A stretch of DNA of 64,000 nucleotides, from positions 62,001 through 126,000 of the forward strand of contig NZ_PYGF01000011.1 of assembly GCF_003014575.1 (NCBI RefSeq), given 5' to 3'. The translations under genes and the position numbers were made by a program. The DNA is from Cecembia rubra (GTDB lineage Bacteria; Bacteroidota; Bacteroidia; Cytophagales; Cyclobacteriaceae). Below are positions 28,852 through 37,814 of the stretch, in pieces; position 1 is the stretch's first letter, and every line of letters starts with the position of its first letter. Under the pieces are notes generated by a model. It was given only the letters and a program-made list of their open reading frames with translations, was not told where the DNA came from and searched no databases.

Positions 28852-31800
28852 GGAGGGTTTACAGTTTTCTTTTGATAATCATCGGGGTATCCTGTTCCAC
28901 CCCCAAGCAGGAAACCCTTTTTACCTTGCTTTCTGCCGAAGAAACTGGTATTGATTTTAGCAATAATCTGATCTCTACCGGGGAAATGAATATCTTAGAG
29001 TACCTCTATTTTTACAACGGGGGAGGGGTAGCCTTGGGGGATATCAATAATGATGGGCTGGTGGATATTTATTTTGCTTCCAATCAAGGAGAGAATAAAC
29101 TGTATTTAAACAGAGGAAATTTTAGGTTTGAAGATATTACGCTCTCAGCTGAAGTGACAGGGGAGGGTGGCTGGTCCACCGGAGTGACTATGGTCGATGT
29201 CAATGGGGATGGTCTTTTGGATATATATGTCTGTCAGGTAGGAGATTACAAGGGGCTTAAAGGAAAAAACAAACTCTACATCAATCAAGGAGACCTTACT
29301 TTTACAGAAGAAGCAGAGAAATATGGTGTTGACTTCATAGGATTTTCCACGCATGCAGTATTTTTTGATTATGACAATGACGGGGATCTGGACATGTACC
29401 TTTTGAACCATTCAATAAAAAAGCCGGAAGTTTTTTCACATGCTGATACTAAGTTTACCAATCAGGATGAAAAGGGGGGAGACAAACTCTTCAAAAGCCT
29501 AGTAGCCCAGGGTGAGCAGCGCATGGTGGAAGTAAGTCAGGAAGCAGGAATTCTTTCTTCCAGTTTGGGTTTTGGTTTGGGAGTTGGAATAGCTGATGTG
29601 AATGGGGATGGGTGGATGGATATTTATGTTTCCAATGATTTTACAGAGGATGATTACCTCTATATCAATAAGGGTAATGGTACTTTTGTTGAATCGCTTA
29701 AGGAGTACATAGAAAATACCAGCCGTTACAGTATGGGCAATGACCTGGCTGATATCAACAATGACGGCCTGCCAGATATTTTTACTACGGATATGTTGCC
29801 CCGGGATCCTGAGATATGGATGAAATCTGTGGGAGAAGACAAACAAGAGGTTTTTGATATCAAAAGGAGGTTGGGTTACGGAGACCAATATGTACGGAAT
29901 CATTTACAGCTGAACAGGGGAGATGGCAAATTCAGCGAAATAGGCTTGCTGACAGGAACGTATGCAACTGATTGGAGCTGGTCACCATTGATTTTTGATA
30001 TGGACAATGATGGATTCAAAGATATCCACGTGACCAATGGGATTGTCAAAAGACCCAATGACCTGGATTTTATTCAATATAGTCAGGAACCTACTCCTGA
30101 ATTGACCGAAAAAGAGGTCCAAAAAAGGCAGATAGACATGCTTCCCACCGTCAAGTTGGCCAATTTTGCTTTTAAAAATAAGGGCAATCTCGAATTTGAG
30201 CAGGTGGCCAAACGATGGGGTTTGGATCAACTGAGTTATTCGAATGGCTCTGCTTATGCCGACCTGGATAATGATGGGGACCTGGATTTAGTGGTCAACA
30301 ATACTGATCAGCCTGCTTTTATTTACCGGAATAATGCTGAGAAATCGGGCAATTCCTTTGTACAACTTGAACTTAAAGGTGATCGCTTCAACCTGTATGG
30401 GATTGGTGCGCAGGTTTGGGTATTGGCAGCAGGAGAAACCTACTATCAGGTATTGAGTACATCACGGGGTTTTCAATCAGGAACCTCTACAGTATTGACT
30501 TTTGGCTTGGGCAATGCTGATCATATTGATGAAGTATATGTGATCTGGGGTGCTGGAGAAGTGGAGAATTACGGATCTCTTACTATCAACAAAAGGCATC
30601 AACTGGTAAAAGGCCAAGGTGGAAATTCGGAGATGCCAAAAGGCAAAATTTCCAATGTTTTGGAAGTTGTTGATTTGGGTTTGGATTGGAAGCATGATGA
30701 AAACCTGGATTTTGATGAATTCAGAAGGGAATACCTCATGCCACGCCGATTTGCCACAGAAGGTCCTGCATTGGCTGTCGGGGATATCAATGGGGATGGC
30801 CTGGAAGATATCTACCTAGGAGGGGCCAAAGGGCAGGCAGGAGCATTGTATTTGCAACATGTTGACGGAAAATTTGTCCTTCAACAAAACCCCATATTTG
30901 AGCAACTCAAAATGGCCGAAGACGTGGTTGCGGAGTTTATTGACCTAAACAGAGATGGATTTTTGGACCTGTATGTAGGAAGTGGAGGCAATGAATCTAT
31001 TTCCGGAGAAGTGTTCAATTTTGACAGAGTATTTATTAACGATGGGAAAGGGAATCTACGATTCTCTATAAATTCCCTTCCTCCAATTGGAGAAAACACC
31101 TCCACAATTGCATTTCATGATGTGAATGGGGATGGAGCTATCGATATATTTGTTGGTTCTTCTGTGGTTACAGGGAATTATGGGGCTAAGCCCAGATCTT
31201 ATTTACTCATTAATGATGGCAAAGGCAAGTTTATAGAAATGACACCTTCCTATTTTGGGGAGGATTTTCGTCCAGGTATGGTACAAAGGGCCCTTTGGAA
31301 TGATATTAATGGGGATGGGGAAAAAGAATTGATTTTGACAGGAGAGTGGATGCCTGTGGTGGTTTACCGTAAACAATCCGATGGGACTTATAAAGAAACT
31401 GCTCCTTTGGCGGCTGAGGGATGGTATTATGGAATGGAAGTATTTAGCCTTGATGGAGAAGATAAGGGATTGCTTTTGGGCAATTTGGGTTTAAATAGCA
31501 AATTGAAAGTTTCAGAAAAAGAGCCTGCACAACTCTTTCATGGAGACTTTGATGGCAACGGTCAGGAGGATCCATTGCTATTTCATTTTATGGAGGGTTA
31601 TCTGGTACCCTTTGCTACCAGGGATGATCTCATCAGGCAGATTCCCAATTTGAAAAGGAGGCATGAAAGTTATGTAAAGTATGCTCAATTGAAAGAGCCA
31701 AAGGGATTGCTGGCAAAAGAACAAATGGGCCAAGCCAGCATATCTAAGGCAAAGGAATTTCGTTCTTTGTTTATCGATTTAGGAAATAAGAAGAAAACAG

Positions 31801-32108
31801 CCTTACCGATCGAGATACAGTTCAGTCCTATCAGAGATTTTGTTGTTTTTTCATCAAATGGCAGTACATATGTGATGGGAGTGGGGAATTTTTCCGGTTT
31901 CAGGACGGATTATGGAAAGAAAATGGCCCAGCCATTCGTTTTGTTAAGATGGACAGGAGATGAGTTTGTTCATGAATCTTTAAGTTTGCAAGCCAAACAT
32001 TATTGGGGAGAGTATAGGCATATAAAAAAGATAAGGATAAATGGGGAGGAGCATTTGATTGGCGTCAGGAACAATGGTAAACCTGTATTTTTTAGGTTGA
32101 AGCCATAA
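28848..32108 (+). CDS. FG-GAP/VCBS and ASPIC-UnbV repeat lipoprotein, paralog 3
   Basis: The 1,086-residue lipoprotein (Cys16 after IIGVS) shares the block LYFYNGGGVALGDINNDGLV near residue 60 and the two-array layout with the preceding paralogs. It is the most diverged: the ASPIC/UnbV module at about 518-586 keeps LTFGLGNADHIDEVYVIW but has GAGE in place of the WPDG-type turn. One array block (LPRDPEIWMKSVGEDKQEVF) also differs. Calcium-loop motifs DVNGDGLLD, DINNDGLPD and DINGDGLED are intact. Its start overlaps the previous stop (ATGA). A 178-bp gap separates it from the haloperoxidase-like gene. Confidence 0.9.
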   Translation: MRRVYSFLLIIIGVSCSTPKQETLFTLLSAEETGIDFSNNLISTGEMNILEYLYFYNGGGVALGDINNDGLVDIYFASNQGENKLYLNRGNFRFEDITLSAEVTGEGGWSTGVTMVDVNGDGLLDIYVCQVGDYKGLKGKNKLYINQGDLTFTEEAEKYGVDFIGFSTHAVFFDYDNDGDLDMYLLNHSIKKPEVFSHADTKFTNQDEKGGDKLFKSLVAQGEQRMVEVSQEAGILSSSLGFGLGVGIADVNGDGWMDIYVSNDFTEDDYLYINKGNGTFVESLKEYIENTSRYSMGNDLADINNDGLPDIFTTDMLPRDPEIWMKSVGEDKQEVFDIKRRLGYGDQYVRNHLQLNRGDGKFSEIGLLTGTYATDWSWSPLIFDMDNDGFKDIHVTNGIVKRPNDLDFIQYSQEPTPELTEKEVQKRQIDMLPTVKLANFAFKNKGNLEFEQVAKRWGLDQLSYSNGSAYADLDNDGDLDLVVNNTDQPAFIYRNNAEKSGNSFVQLELKGDRFNLYGIGAQVWVLAAGETYYQVLSTSRGFQSGTSTVLTFGLGNADHIDEVYVIWGAGEVENYGSLTINKRHQLVKGQGGNSEMPKGKISNVLEVVDLGLDWKHDENLDFDEFRREYLMPRRFATEGPALAVGDINGDGLEDIYLGGAKGQAGALYLQHVDGKFVLQQNPIFEQLKMAEDVVAEFIDLNRDGFLDLYVGSGGNESISGEVFNFDRVFINDGKGNLRFSINSLPPIGENTSTIAFHDVNGDGAIDIFVGSSVVTGNYGAKPRSYLLINDGKGKFIEMTPSYFGEDFRPGMVQRALWNDINGDGEKELILTGEWMPVVVYRKQSDGTYKETAPLAAEGWYYGMEVFSLDGEDKGLLLGNLGLNSKLKVSEKEPAQLFHGDFDGNGQEDPLLFHFMEGYLVPFATRDDLIRQIPNLKRRHESYVKYAQLKEPKGLLAKEQMGQASISKAKEFRSLFIDLGNKKKTALPIEIQFSPIRDFVVFSSNGSTYVMGVGNFSGFRTDYGKKMAQPFVLLRWTGDEFVHESLSLQAKHYWGEYRHIKKIRINGEEHLIGVRNNGKPVFFRLKP

Positions 32109-32286
32109 GGCAGCTCTGTTAAAGTATGTCAAAAATCATCAAATTAAAAACCCGGAGAAAATTTGAAATTTATTGATTTTTCATAGTTTTGGCTTTGAAA
32201 AACCCCGCATCCTCCTTTCACGATTCCATTAATAGTCAGGGATTTGTTAAATTAGAAGAAAATAAGCTTAGTAATTGCTGAGAATC

Positions 32287-33633
32287 ATGCGTACCATAAA
32301 AAGTTTAATCCTGGCCATTGTGATGTTGGTAGGATTTGCCTGCCAGGAAAACCAAGACTATCAAGATGCCATAACAGATGGTAGTTATCAGATAGCGGCC
32401 CAATTGAAATTGACAGATGTCATCATCCATGACATCTTTTCCCCGCCTGTCGCAAGTAGGATTTATGCCTATCCTTCCATAGCAGCATTTGAAGTCGTGG
32501 CTTTGGCTGACCCTTCATACAAATCCTTAATGGGGCAATTGAATGGATTTGATAAAAAGGACTTTGATACTGATGGGGATATCTATTACCCTTTGGCAGC
32601 TTTATCCGCATATTATAAAGTGGGAACTGCCATGATTTTTTCAGAAGCCCTGATGCAGACGCACAAGGAAAAGGCTTTTCAGGAAATCAGGAATAAGGGA
32701 GTTCCTAAAAAAATCTTTGACAGATCAGTGGCATTGGGAGAGGAAGTTGCCGCCCATGTGATCGCCTATGCCAAAAAGGACAATTACCACGAAAGCCGTT
32801 CGTTTGAAAAATATACGGTTACCAATGATGCCTATTCCTGGCAGCCAACCCCTCCAGCTTATATGGAAGGAATTGAACCCCATTGGAACAAAATCAGGCC
32901 ATTTGTCATGGAGCGGTCCAATCAGTTTCAATCCCCTCCACCTACTGATTTTTCCACTGACGCGAATAGCCAATTTTTCAAAGAGGCTAATGAAGTATTT
33001 ACAGTGGTGAAGAACCTGACCAAGGAACAGAAAGACATTGCCTTTTTCTGGGATTGCAATCCATATAAAGTGAATGTAAAAGGCCATGTGATGTTTGCTG
33101 AGAAAAAAATCACCCCTGGAGGACATTGGATGGGAATTGCTGCTATTGCATCTAAAACTGCCAAGCAGGATTGGAAAGGCACGGCAGAAACCTTGGCTTA
33201 CACCAGTATTTCCTTGTTTGATGCCTTTATTGCATGCTGGGATGAAAAATACAGAAGCAGGCTTATCAGACCGGAAACATATATCAACAAGTACATAGAT
33301 GAGGAATGGTTGCCTTTGTTGCAGACCCCTCCTTTTCCAGAGTACACCAGTGGTCATAGCGTAGCCTCTAATGCAGCAGCGGAAACCCTTACCAGATTAT
33401 TTGGAGAGCCTTTCCATTTTGTTGATTCTACTGAAGTCGCATATGGCCTACCTATCAGGGAGTTTGATTCCTTCAGAATTGCTGCAGATGAAGCCGCTAT
33501 CAGTAGACTTTATGGAGGGATTCACTACATGCCTGCTATAGTAAATGGATCAGAAAAGGGAAAAAAGCTTGGAGAGTATTTAAATGAGAAGATTAAAACC
33601 AAAGGGGATAACTTAGCTCACACAAAAGAGTAG
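32287..33633 (+). CDS. PAP2/vanadium-dependent haloperoxidase-like lipoprotein
   Basis: The 448-residue lipoprotein (Cys19 after LVGFA) carries the PAP2 / vanadium haloperoxidase active-site signature in its C-terminal third. It has K321-x6-R328-P329, then S355-G356-H357, then S406-R407-x5-H413. In vanadium haloperoxidases His413's equivalent binds vanadate and His357's equivalent is the acid-base residue; the same pocket binds phosphate in PAP2 phosphatases. The usual Pro before SGH is Thr (YTSGH). The sequence cannot tell halogenation from phosphate ester hydrolysis. The enzyme should be lipid-anchored and exported. ATG 32287 (MRTIKS) is chosen for the compact signal. A strong terminator follows. 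Confidence 0.85.
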   Translation: MRTIKSLILAIVMLVGFACQENQDYQDAITDGSYQIAAQLKLTDVIIHDIFSPPVASRIYAYPSIAAFEVVALADPSYKSLMGQLNGFDKKDFDTDGDIYYPLAALSAYYKVGTAMIFSEALMQTHKEKAFQEIRNKGVPKKIFDRSVALGEEVAAHVIAYAKKDNYHESRSFEKYTVTNDAYSWQPTPPAYMEGIEPHWNKIRPFVMERSNQFQSPPPTDFSTDANSQFFKEANEVFTVVKNLTKEQKDIAFFWDCNPYKVNVKGHVMFAEKKITPGGHWMGIAAIASKTAKQDWKGTAETLAYTSISLFDAFIACWDEKYRSRLIRPETYINKYIDEEWLPLLQTPPFPEYTSGHSVASNAAAETLTRLFGEPFHFVDSTEVAYGLPIREFDSFRIAADEAAISRLYGGIHYMPAIVNGSEKGKKLGEYLNEKIKTKGDNLAHTKE

Positions 33634-33655
33634 AGCAAAGGATTTACCTGCCTTC

Positions 33656-33693
33656 AAGACCTGTCAGCATATTATTCCTGACAGGTCTTTTCA
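33656..33693 (+). terminator. Rho-independent terminator closing the FG-GAP/haloperoxidase locus
   Basis: A 12-bp stem AAGACCTGTCAG / CTGACAGGTCTT with a 10-base loop is followed by a T-rich tail, 23 bases after the haloperoxidase-like stop. Confidence 0.9.
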
Positions 33694-33730
33694 TTTATTT
33701 GCGTATTTTTGGAGGAAAGAGACCTTATAC

Positions 33731-34363
33731 ATGGATATAATACTTAAATATTTTCCTGAGCTTACTGAAGATCAAAAAGATAAATTTGCCAGACTTAAGC
33801 CCCTCTATGAAGATTGGAATGAGAAGATCAACGTGATCAGCAGAAAGGATATGGAGCATTTTTATGAAAGGCATGTGCTGCATTCATTGGGCATTGCTAA
33901 GGTGATGGAGTTTCAGCCGGGTACAAAGGTATTGGATATAGGGACAGGAGGCGGTTTTCCTGGTATTCCCTTGGCAATATTGTTCCCAGATACCCATTTT
34001 CATTTGGTAGATTCAATAGGAAAAAAGATCACAGTAGTCAAGGAAGTTGCTAGGGCACTGAAATTATCCAATGTTGAAGCGCAACAGACCAGGGCGGAAG
34101 AATTGGTCCGGAAATATGATTTCATAGTAAGCAGAGCGGTGACCAGATTTGCCAATTTTTACCCTTGGGTCAAAGGAAAATTTAAAAAAGAGGACTTCAA
34201 TGAATTTCCAAATGGTATCCTTCTGCTAAAAGGTGGGGAAGTGGATGAGGAAATGGAAGAAAGACCGGTCAGTTATGTGACCTACCATTTGGACGATTTT
34301 TTCAAAGAAGAATTTTTTGATACCAAAAAAGTGGTGTATGTACCTTGGGAAGGAAAAAGGTGA
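33731..34363 (+). CDS. rsmG: 16S rRNA m7G527 methyltransferase RsmG
   Basis: RsmG (GidB) methylates G527 of 16S rRNA with S-adenosylmethionine. The SAM motif VLDIGTGGGFPGIPLAI starts at residue 67, and the family motif RAEELVRKYDFIVSRAVT follows. The 210-residue length is typical. The gene follows the haloperoxidase-like terminator by 38 bp and appears to be expressed on its own. Downstream is the repeat-rich scar; the hairpin at 34562 may act as its terminator. Confidence 0.96.
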   Translation: MDIILKYFPELTEDQKDKFARLKPLYEDWNEKINVISRKDMEHFYERHVLHSLGIAKVMEFQPGTKVLDIGTGGGFPGIPLAILFPDTHFHLVDSIGKKITVVKEVARALKLSNVEAQQTRAEELVRKYDFIVSRAVTRFANFYPWVKGKFKKEDFNEFPNGILLLKGGEVDEEMEERPVSYVTYHLDDFFKEEFFDTKKVVYVPWEGKR

Positions 34364-34463
34364 TGCTTAGAGGCGAGAGGCTAGAAATAAGACATAAGGC
34401 ACAAGACCCAAGAAGAGAGAAACGGGGAACGAGAGTCAAATGAGTGAAGCAAGAGGTTAGACT

Positions 34464-34497
34464 AAGAGACAAGAGACAAGAGACAAGAAGCAAGAAT
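34464..34497. repeat. Short tandem repeat AAGAGAC and purine-rich tract
   Basis: Three perfect AAGAGAC units (34464-34484) are followed by degenerate AAGAAGC and AAGAAT units. The tract sits in about 120 bp of purine-rich, repetitive DNA (34370-34500) between rsmG and a gene remnant. It is too short and unspaced to be a CRISPR array. Confidence 0.75.
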
Positions 34498-34532
34498 TTC
34501 GGATTGCGGAAGTCGGATTTCTGAAGGCTTTC

Positions 34533-34586
34533 CGAAATTTGTAATTTCGAGAACTGATACAGCGGATTTTTAATCCGCGTTTTTTT
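34533..34586 (+). repeat. Twin-hairpin element, possible terminator
   Basis: Two adjacent perfect 7-bp hairpins with 3-base loops are present: CGAAATT/AATTTCG (34533-34549) and GCGGATT/AATCCGC (34562-34578). The second is followed by a T8 tract. The pair looks like a REP-type element that could end rsmG transcription. It lies inside the 3' part of the beta-propeller remnant, so it seems to have replaced that gene's end. Confidence 0.6.
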
Positions 34587-35152
34587 TGCCTTTGGATTCT
34601 GGAATCTTTATATGGAAAAGCCTTTCCAGATAGAAACTTACTGTCATTAGGAAAGGGGAGGATTTGCTTTGTTTCCCGGTTTTCAAGATTTGTGAGCAGT
34701 AGGTTTCTTCGCTTTTGGAAAAACTCAGTTCCCACCTCTTGCACCTCATCCATCAGGTTTAAATGGTGGAGCACATAGCTCTTTCCGTTTTTCTGGATAA
34801 CTTGGTTTTTCCTGAAAATACTAACACCAGCGTGGATGCTTGTTTGGGGTTGAAAAACCCTGTCCTGAAAAAGTAATTCTCCTGCAGGAGAAAAGACCCT
34901 TAGCCCAAAAAATTTATCCGTCACTACCACATTTCCCTCAGGCGTTAAGGATAGGTTGTCTGCGATCATGCTGAATGCCCCGGGCACATCTCCTTCTTTG
35001 GCCCATTCATGGATGGGGTTTCCTTGTCGGTCAAACACATAGATTTTGGAAGCTGCAGCATCTCTGAAGAAAAGATGATCCTCATTGGCATTTTTAAAGA
35101 GGAATAAAGAGGCCAGGATATTATTTACTATATGGTAAAATGGAAAGGATTT

Positions 35153-35524
35153 TTTGATGAAAATTCAAGTTGTTGATTAGAACGGCTAGATATTGATGAC
35201 CTAATTAGTAGTTGGGTGCTGACTATGTGATCTATGACTTTGTGTGGTAAATAAAAAACGGCCCGAGGAGTTTCAGATTGATTTTTGGCCACATAGTTAC
35301 ATAGAAAACATAGTTTGGCTATACTTGAGGTGGTTTTGGTTTCTGATGGGCATAGCTTTGTTGACCGGGAAAGTTCCCGCGATTTTTATAATGTATTCTA
35401 TGTTTCTATCCCGCAAGTGGGATAAATTGTGGTTCAAAAAAACCTTCCTAAAGAACTGATAAAGCCAACTCTGAAAATCCCCATACTGTCAGGTCTCAAA
35501 ATTCTTCATTCGAAATCCCACTTA
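35153..35524. other. Repeat-containing intergenic region before glpF
   Basis: No convincing gene lies here. A possible 71-codon frame (35244-35459) is hydrophobic but starts inside repeat DNA. An imperfect inverted repeat of about 25 bp (35223-35247 against 35289-35313, built from CTATGT/ACATAG units) is visible. Confidence 0.5.
35223..35313. repeat. Imperfect inverted repeat of CTATGT/ACATAG units
   Basis: The left arm (CTATGTGATCTATGACTTTG...) is nearly the reverse complement of the right arm (...ACATAGTTACATAGAAAACA) around a 41-base spacer. It may be a small non-coding repeat element next to the propeller remnant. Confidence 0.5.
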
Positions 35525-36271
35525 CTAAACCATCCCCCCAACTCCCAATAGCAAGTAAATTCCTGCTGCAATGGAGGCACCTAGTATAGGCCCCAAAACC
35601 GGTACCCAACTATAAGCCCAATCACTGTGGCCTTTGCCTTTAATGGGGAGGATTTGGTGCATCAGTCTAGGTCCAAAATCTCTGGCAGGATTGATGGCAT
35701 AGCCAGTAGTACCCCCCATCCCAAGACCTATTACCCATACCAGAAATGCCACAGGTAAGGCTCCTAGAGATCCCAAACCAATAGGTGTATTATTGCCATC
35801 CTGAATGACTGGTTCTGTGGAATATAGGATAACTATTATTAAAACAGAAGTGCCCACAATTTCCGAAACCAGGTTAGAAGGTAAGTTGCGGATTGCTGGA
35901 GCGGTACCAAAAGGGGCAAATTTCGAACCTGTATCTTCTGTAGCATCAAAATGGTCTTTATACACCAGCCAAGCGATCCCCGAACCAAACATAGCCCCCA
36001 AAACTTGAGCAAATAGATATCCCGGTACTTCTGCCCATGGGAAATCACCGGTAATTGCAAGTGCTATACTCACAGCAGGATTCAGGTGTGCACCACTGTA
36101 TGGACCTGCCACGACAACACCGATAAATACTCCTAATGCCCATGCCGTTGTGATCACCATCCAACCACTGTTATGGCCTTTTGTGCCCTTGAGCACCACA
36201 TTGGCTACAACCCCTGAACCCATGGCCAAGAGAAGAGAAGTGCCAACAAATTCTGCTACATATGTATCCAT
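35525..36271 (-). CDS. glpF: Glycerol facilitator (aquaglyceroporin)
   Basis: The 248-residue MIP-family channel has six TM helices. Both NPA boxes are present (residues 64-66 in AHLNPAVS, 194-196 in YAINPARDFG). Asp198 after the second NPA-Arg is the residue that marks glycerol-conducting members, rather than the position typical of strict water channels. It imports glycerol by diffusion. The start overlaps the glpK stop by one base (TAATG), so the genes are translationally coupled. Confidence 0.95.
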   Translation of the reverse strand: MDTYVAEFVGTSLLLAMGSGVVANVVLKGTKGHNSGWMVITTAWALGVFIGVVVAGPYSGAHLNPAVSIALAITGDFPWAEVPGYLFAQVLGAMFGSGIAWLVYKDHFDATEDTGSKFAPFGTAPAIRNLPSNLVSEIVGTSVLIIVILYSTEPVIQDGNNTPIGLGSLGALPVAFLVWVIGLGMGGTTGYAINPARDFGPRLMHQILPIKGKGHSDWAYSWVPVLGPILGASIAAGIYLLLGVGGMV

Positions 36272-37761
36272 TATTCTACCCAGTTTTTAGATCGTTCAAC
36301 TGCCTTATGCCAAAAATGTAAAAATTTCATCGCTTTTGCTGCATCCATTGCAGGTTCAAAACTTCTGTCAGATTGCCAAAGTGACTTTAGCTCTTTTTCA
36401 TCTTTCCAGAAACCGACAGCCAGACCAGCCAAAAACGCAGCTCCTAATGCAGTTGTCTCAATAATTTTTGGACGCTGTATTTTACATCCAAGAATATCAG
36501 CTTGGAATTGCATCAGAAAGTTATTGGCAGTGGCTCCTCCATCTACACGAAGTTCTTTTGTTGGTTCACCACTGTCTTTCTCCATGGCTTTGATCACATC
36601 ATGGACCTGATATGCGATGGCTTCTAATGCCGCCCTTGTCATATGGGCTATGGTCGTACCTCTGGTGATTCCAAAAAAGGCTCCCCTTGCATTTTGGTCC
36701 CAATGTGGAGCCCCCAACCCAGCTAATGCAGGAACAAAGTAAACCCCGTCATTATCTTCCAGGCTTATTGCCAGTTTCTCACTTTCTTTAGCATGGCCAA
36801 ATAATTCAATGCCGTCCCTTAACCATTGTATTGCAGCTCCTCCAATAAATACGGAACCTTCTAATGCATAATTAACTTTTCCATTTACTTCCCATGCAAT
36901 GGTTGTCAATAATTGGTTGTTGGATTTTACAGGCTTTTCTCCTGTATTCATTACCAAAAAGCAACCTGTTCCATAAGTAGTCTTCGCCATTCCAGGTTGG
37001 GTACATAACTGACCGAATAGCGCTGCTTGCTGATCCCCGGCGATTCCAGCAATGGGTATTTTGTGAGAAAGAATGTCACCTGAAGTTTCTCCGTAAATTT
37101 CTGAGGAGGATTTAACCTCAGGTAAGAGGGATGAAGGAATGTCAAAAAGCTCCAAGAGGTCTTCGTCCCATTGTCTTTTGTGGATATTGTATAGCATTGT
37201 CCTGCTGGCATTGGTAATATCCGTAACATGTATTTGACCGGAACTGAGTTTCCATGCCAACCATGAATCCACTGTTCCAAATGCCAATTCTCCTCTTTCA
37301 GCTTTATCTCTAGCCCCTTCGACATGGTCTAATATCCACTTGATTTTGGTAGCTGAAAAATAAGCATCGAGAACCAATCCCGTCTTTTCAGCTATTATCG
37401 AAGCTTTTCCCTTTGATTTTAATTCATCACAAAATCCTGCAGTTCTTCTGTCCTGCCAAACTATGGCGTTGTATATTGCCTTTCCCGTTTTCCGGTCCCA
37501 TACAATCGTTGTTTCCCTTTGGTTGGTGATTCCTATGGCGGCAATTTCAGAAGCTTTGATGCCTTCGCTGGCAAGCGCTTCAATCATAACGGCAGATTGA
37601 CTCGACCAGATTTCCTGAGGATCATGTTCTACCCATCCTGATTTGGGGAAATATTGTTTAAAATCTTTTTGTTCCACTGATACAATTTGGCCTTTTTTGT
37701 CAAAAACAATTGCTCTGGAACTAGTGGTACCTTGGTCAAGGGATAGGATATATTGGGACAT
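36271..37761 (-). CDS. glpK: Glycerol kinase
   Basis: GlpK phosphorylates glycerol with ATP to sn-glycerol 3-phosphate in the cytoplasm. The 496-residue FGGY-family protein shows the N-terminal [13 protein letters not shown] phosphate-binding loop, the [17 protein letters not shown] segment, the [12 protein letters not shown] region, and the family signature [20 protein letters not shown]. The length is typical. It lies between glpD and glpF on one strand. The 139-bp spacer to glpD holds an 11-bp tandem repeat, so glpKF may have its own control. Confidence 0.97.
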   Translation of the reverse strand: MSQYILSLDQGTTSSRAIVFDKKGQIVSVEQKDFKQYFPKSGWVEHDPQEIWSSQSAVMIEALASEGIKASEIAAIGITNQRETTIVWDRKTGKAIYNAIVWQDRRTAGFCDELKSKGKASIIAEKTGLVLDAYFSATKIKWILDHVEGARDKAERGELAFGTVDSWLAWKLSSGQIHVTDITNASRTMLYNIHKRQWDEDLLELFDIPSSLLPEVKSSSEIYGETSGDILSHKIPIAGIAGDQQAALFGQLCTQPGMAKTTYGTGCFLVMNTGEKPVKSNNQLLTTIAWEVNGKVNYALEGSVFIGGAAIQWLRDGIELFGHAKESEKLAISLEDNDGVYFVPALAGLGAPHWDQNARGAFFGITRGTTIAHMTRAALEAIAYQVHDVIKAMEKDSGEPTKELRVDGGATANNFLMQFQADILGCKIQRPKIIETTALGAAFLAGLAVGFWKDEKELKSLWQSDRSFEPAMDAAKAMKFLHFWHKAVERSKNWVE

Positions 37762-37814
37762 TGGGTTGTTGGTTAATTCAGTGATTGGTTAAAGGTGGTT
37801 TTGGTTCACTTACA

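Larger units (their letters stand above)
34457..35152 (-). pseudogene. Beta-propeller-like gene remnant, both ends lost
   Basis: On the minus strand an open frame runs from just after a stop at 35153-35155 with no good start codon. It encodes segments typical of Bacteroidota six-bladed beta-propeller proteins: NANEDHLFFRDAAASKIYVF, then EGDVPGAFSM, NLSLTPEGNVVVTDKFFGLR and VIQKNGKSYVLHHL. A GTG at 35038 would start inside a blade. From about 34610 downwards the sequence (arginine- and serine-rich, ending FLSLVSCLLV) is encoded by the twin-hairpin and AAGAGAC repeats and is not propeller-like. Members I recall are around 380 residues, so this is a fragment. The parent family is inferred from motifs only. 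Confidence 0.6.

Noticed and set aside
32725-33357. 210-codon frame antisense to the haloperoxidase-like gene
   Set aside because: No start context or motifs; explained by the coding strand of a conserved gene.
34464-34497. AAGAGAC tandem units as a CRISPR array
   Set aside because: The units are 7 bp and directly adjacent with no spacers; this is a simple tandem repeat.
35244-35459. 71-codon hydrophobic frame upstream of glpF
   Set aside because: It begins inside an inverted repeat, has no homology that I recognise, and lies in a decayed region.
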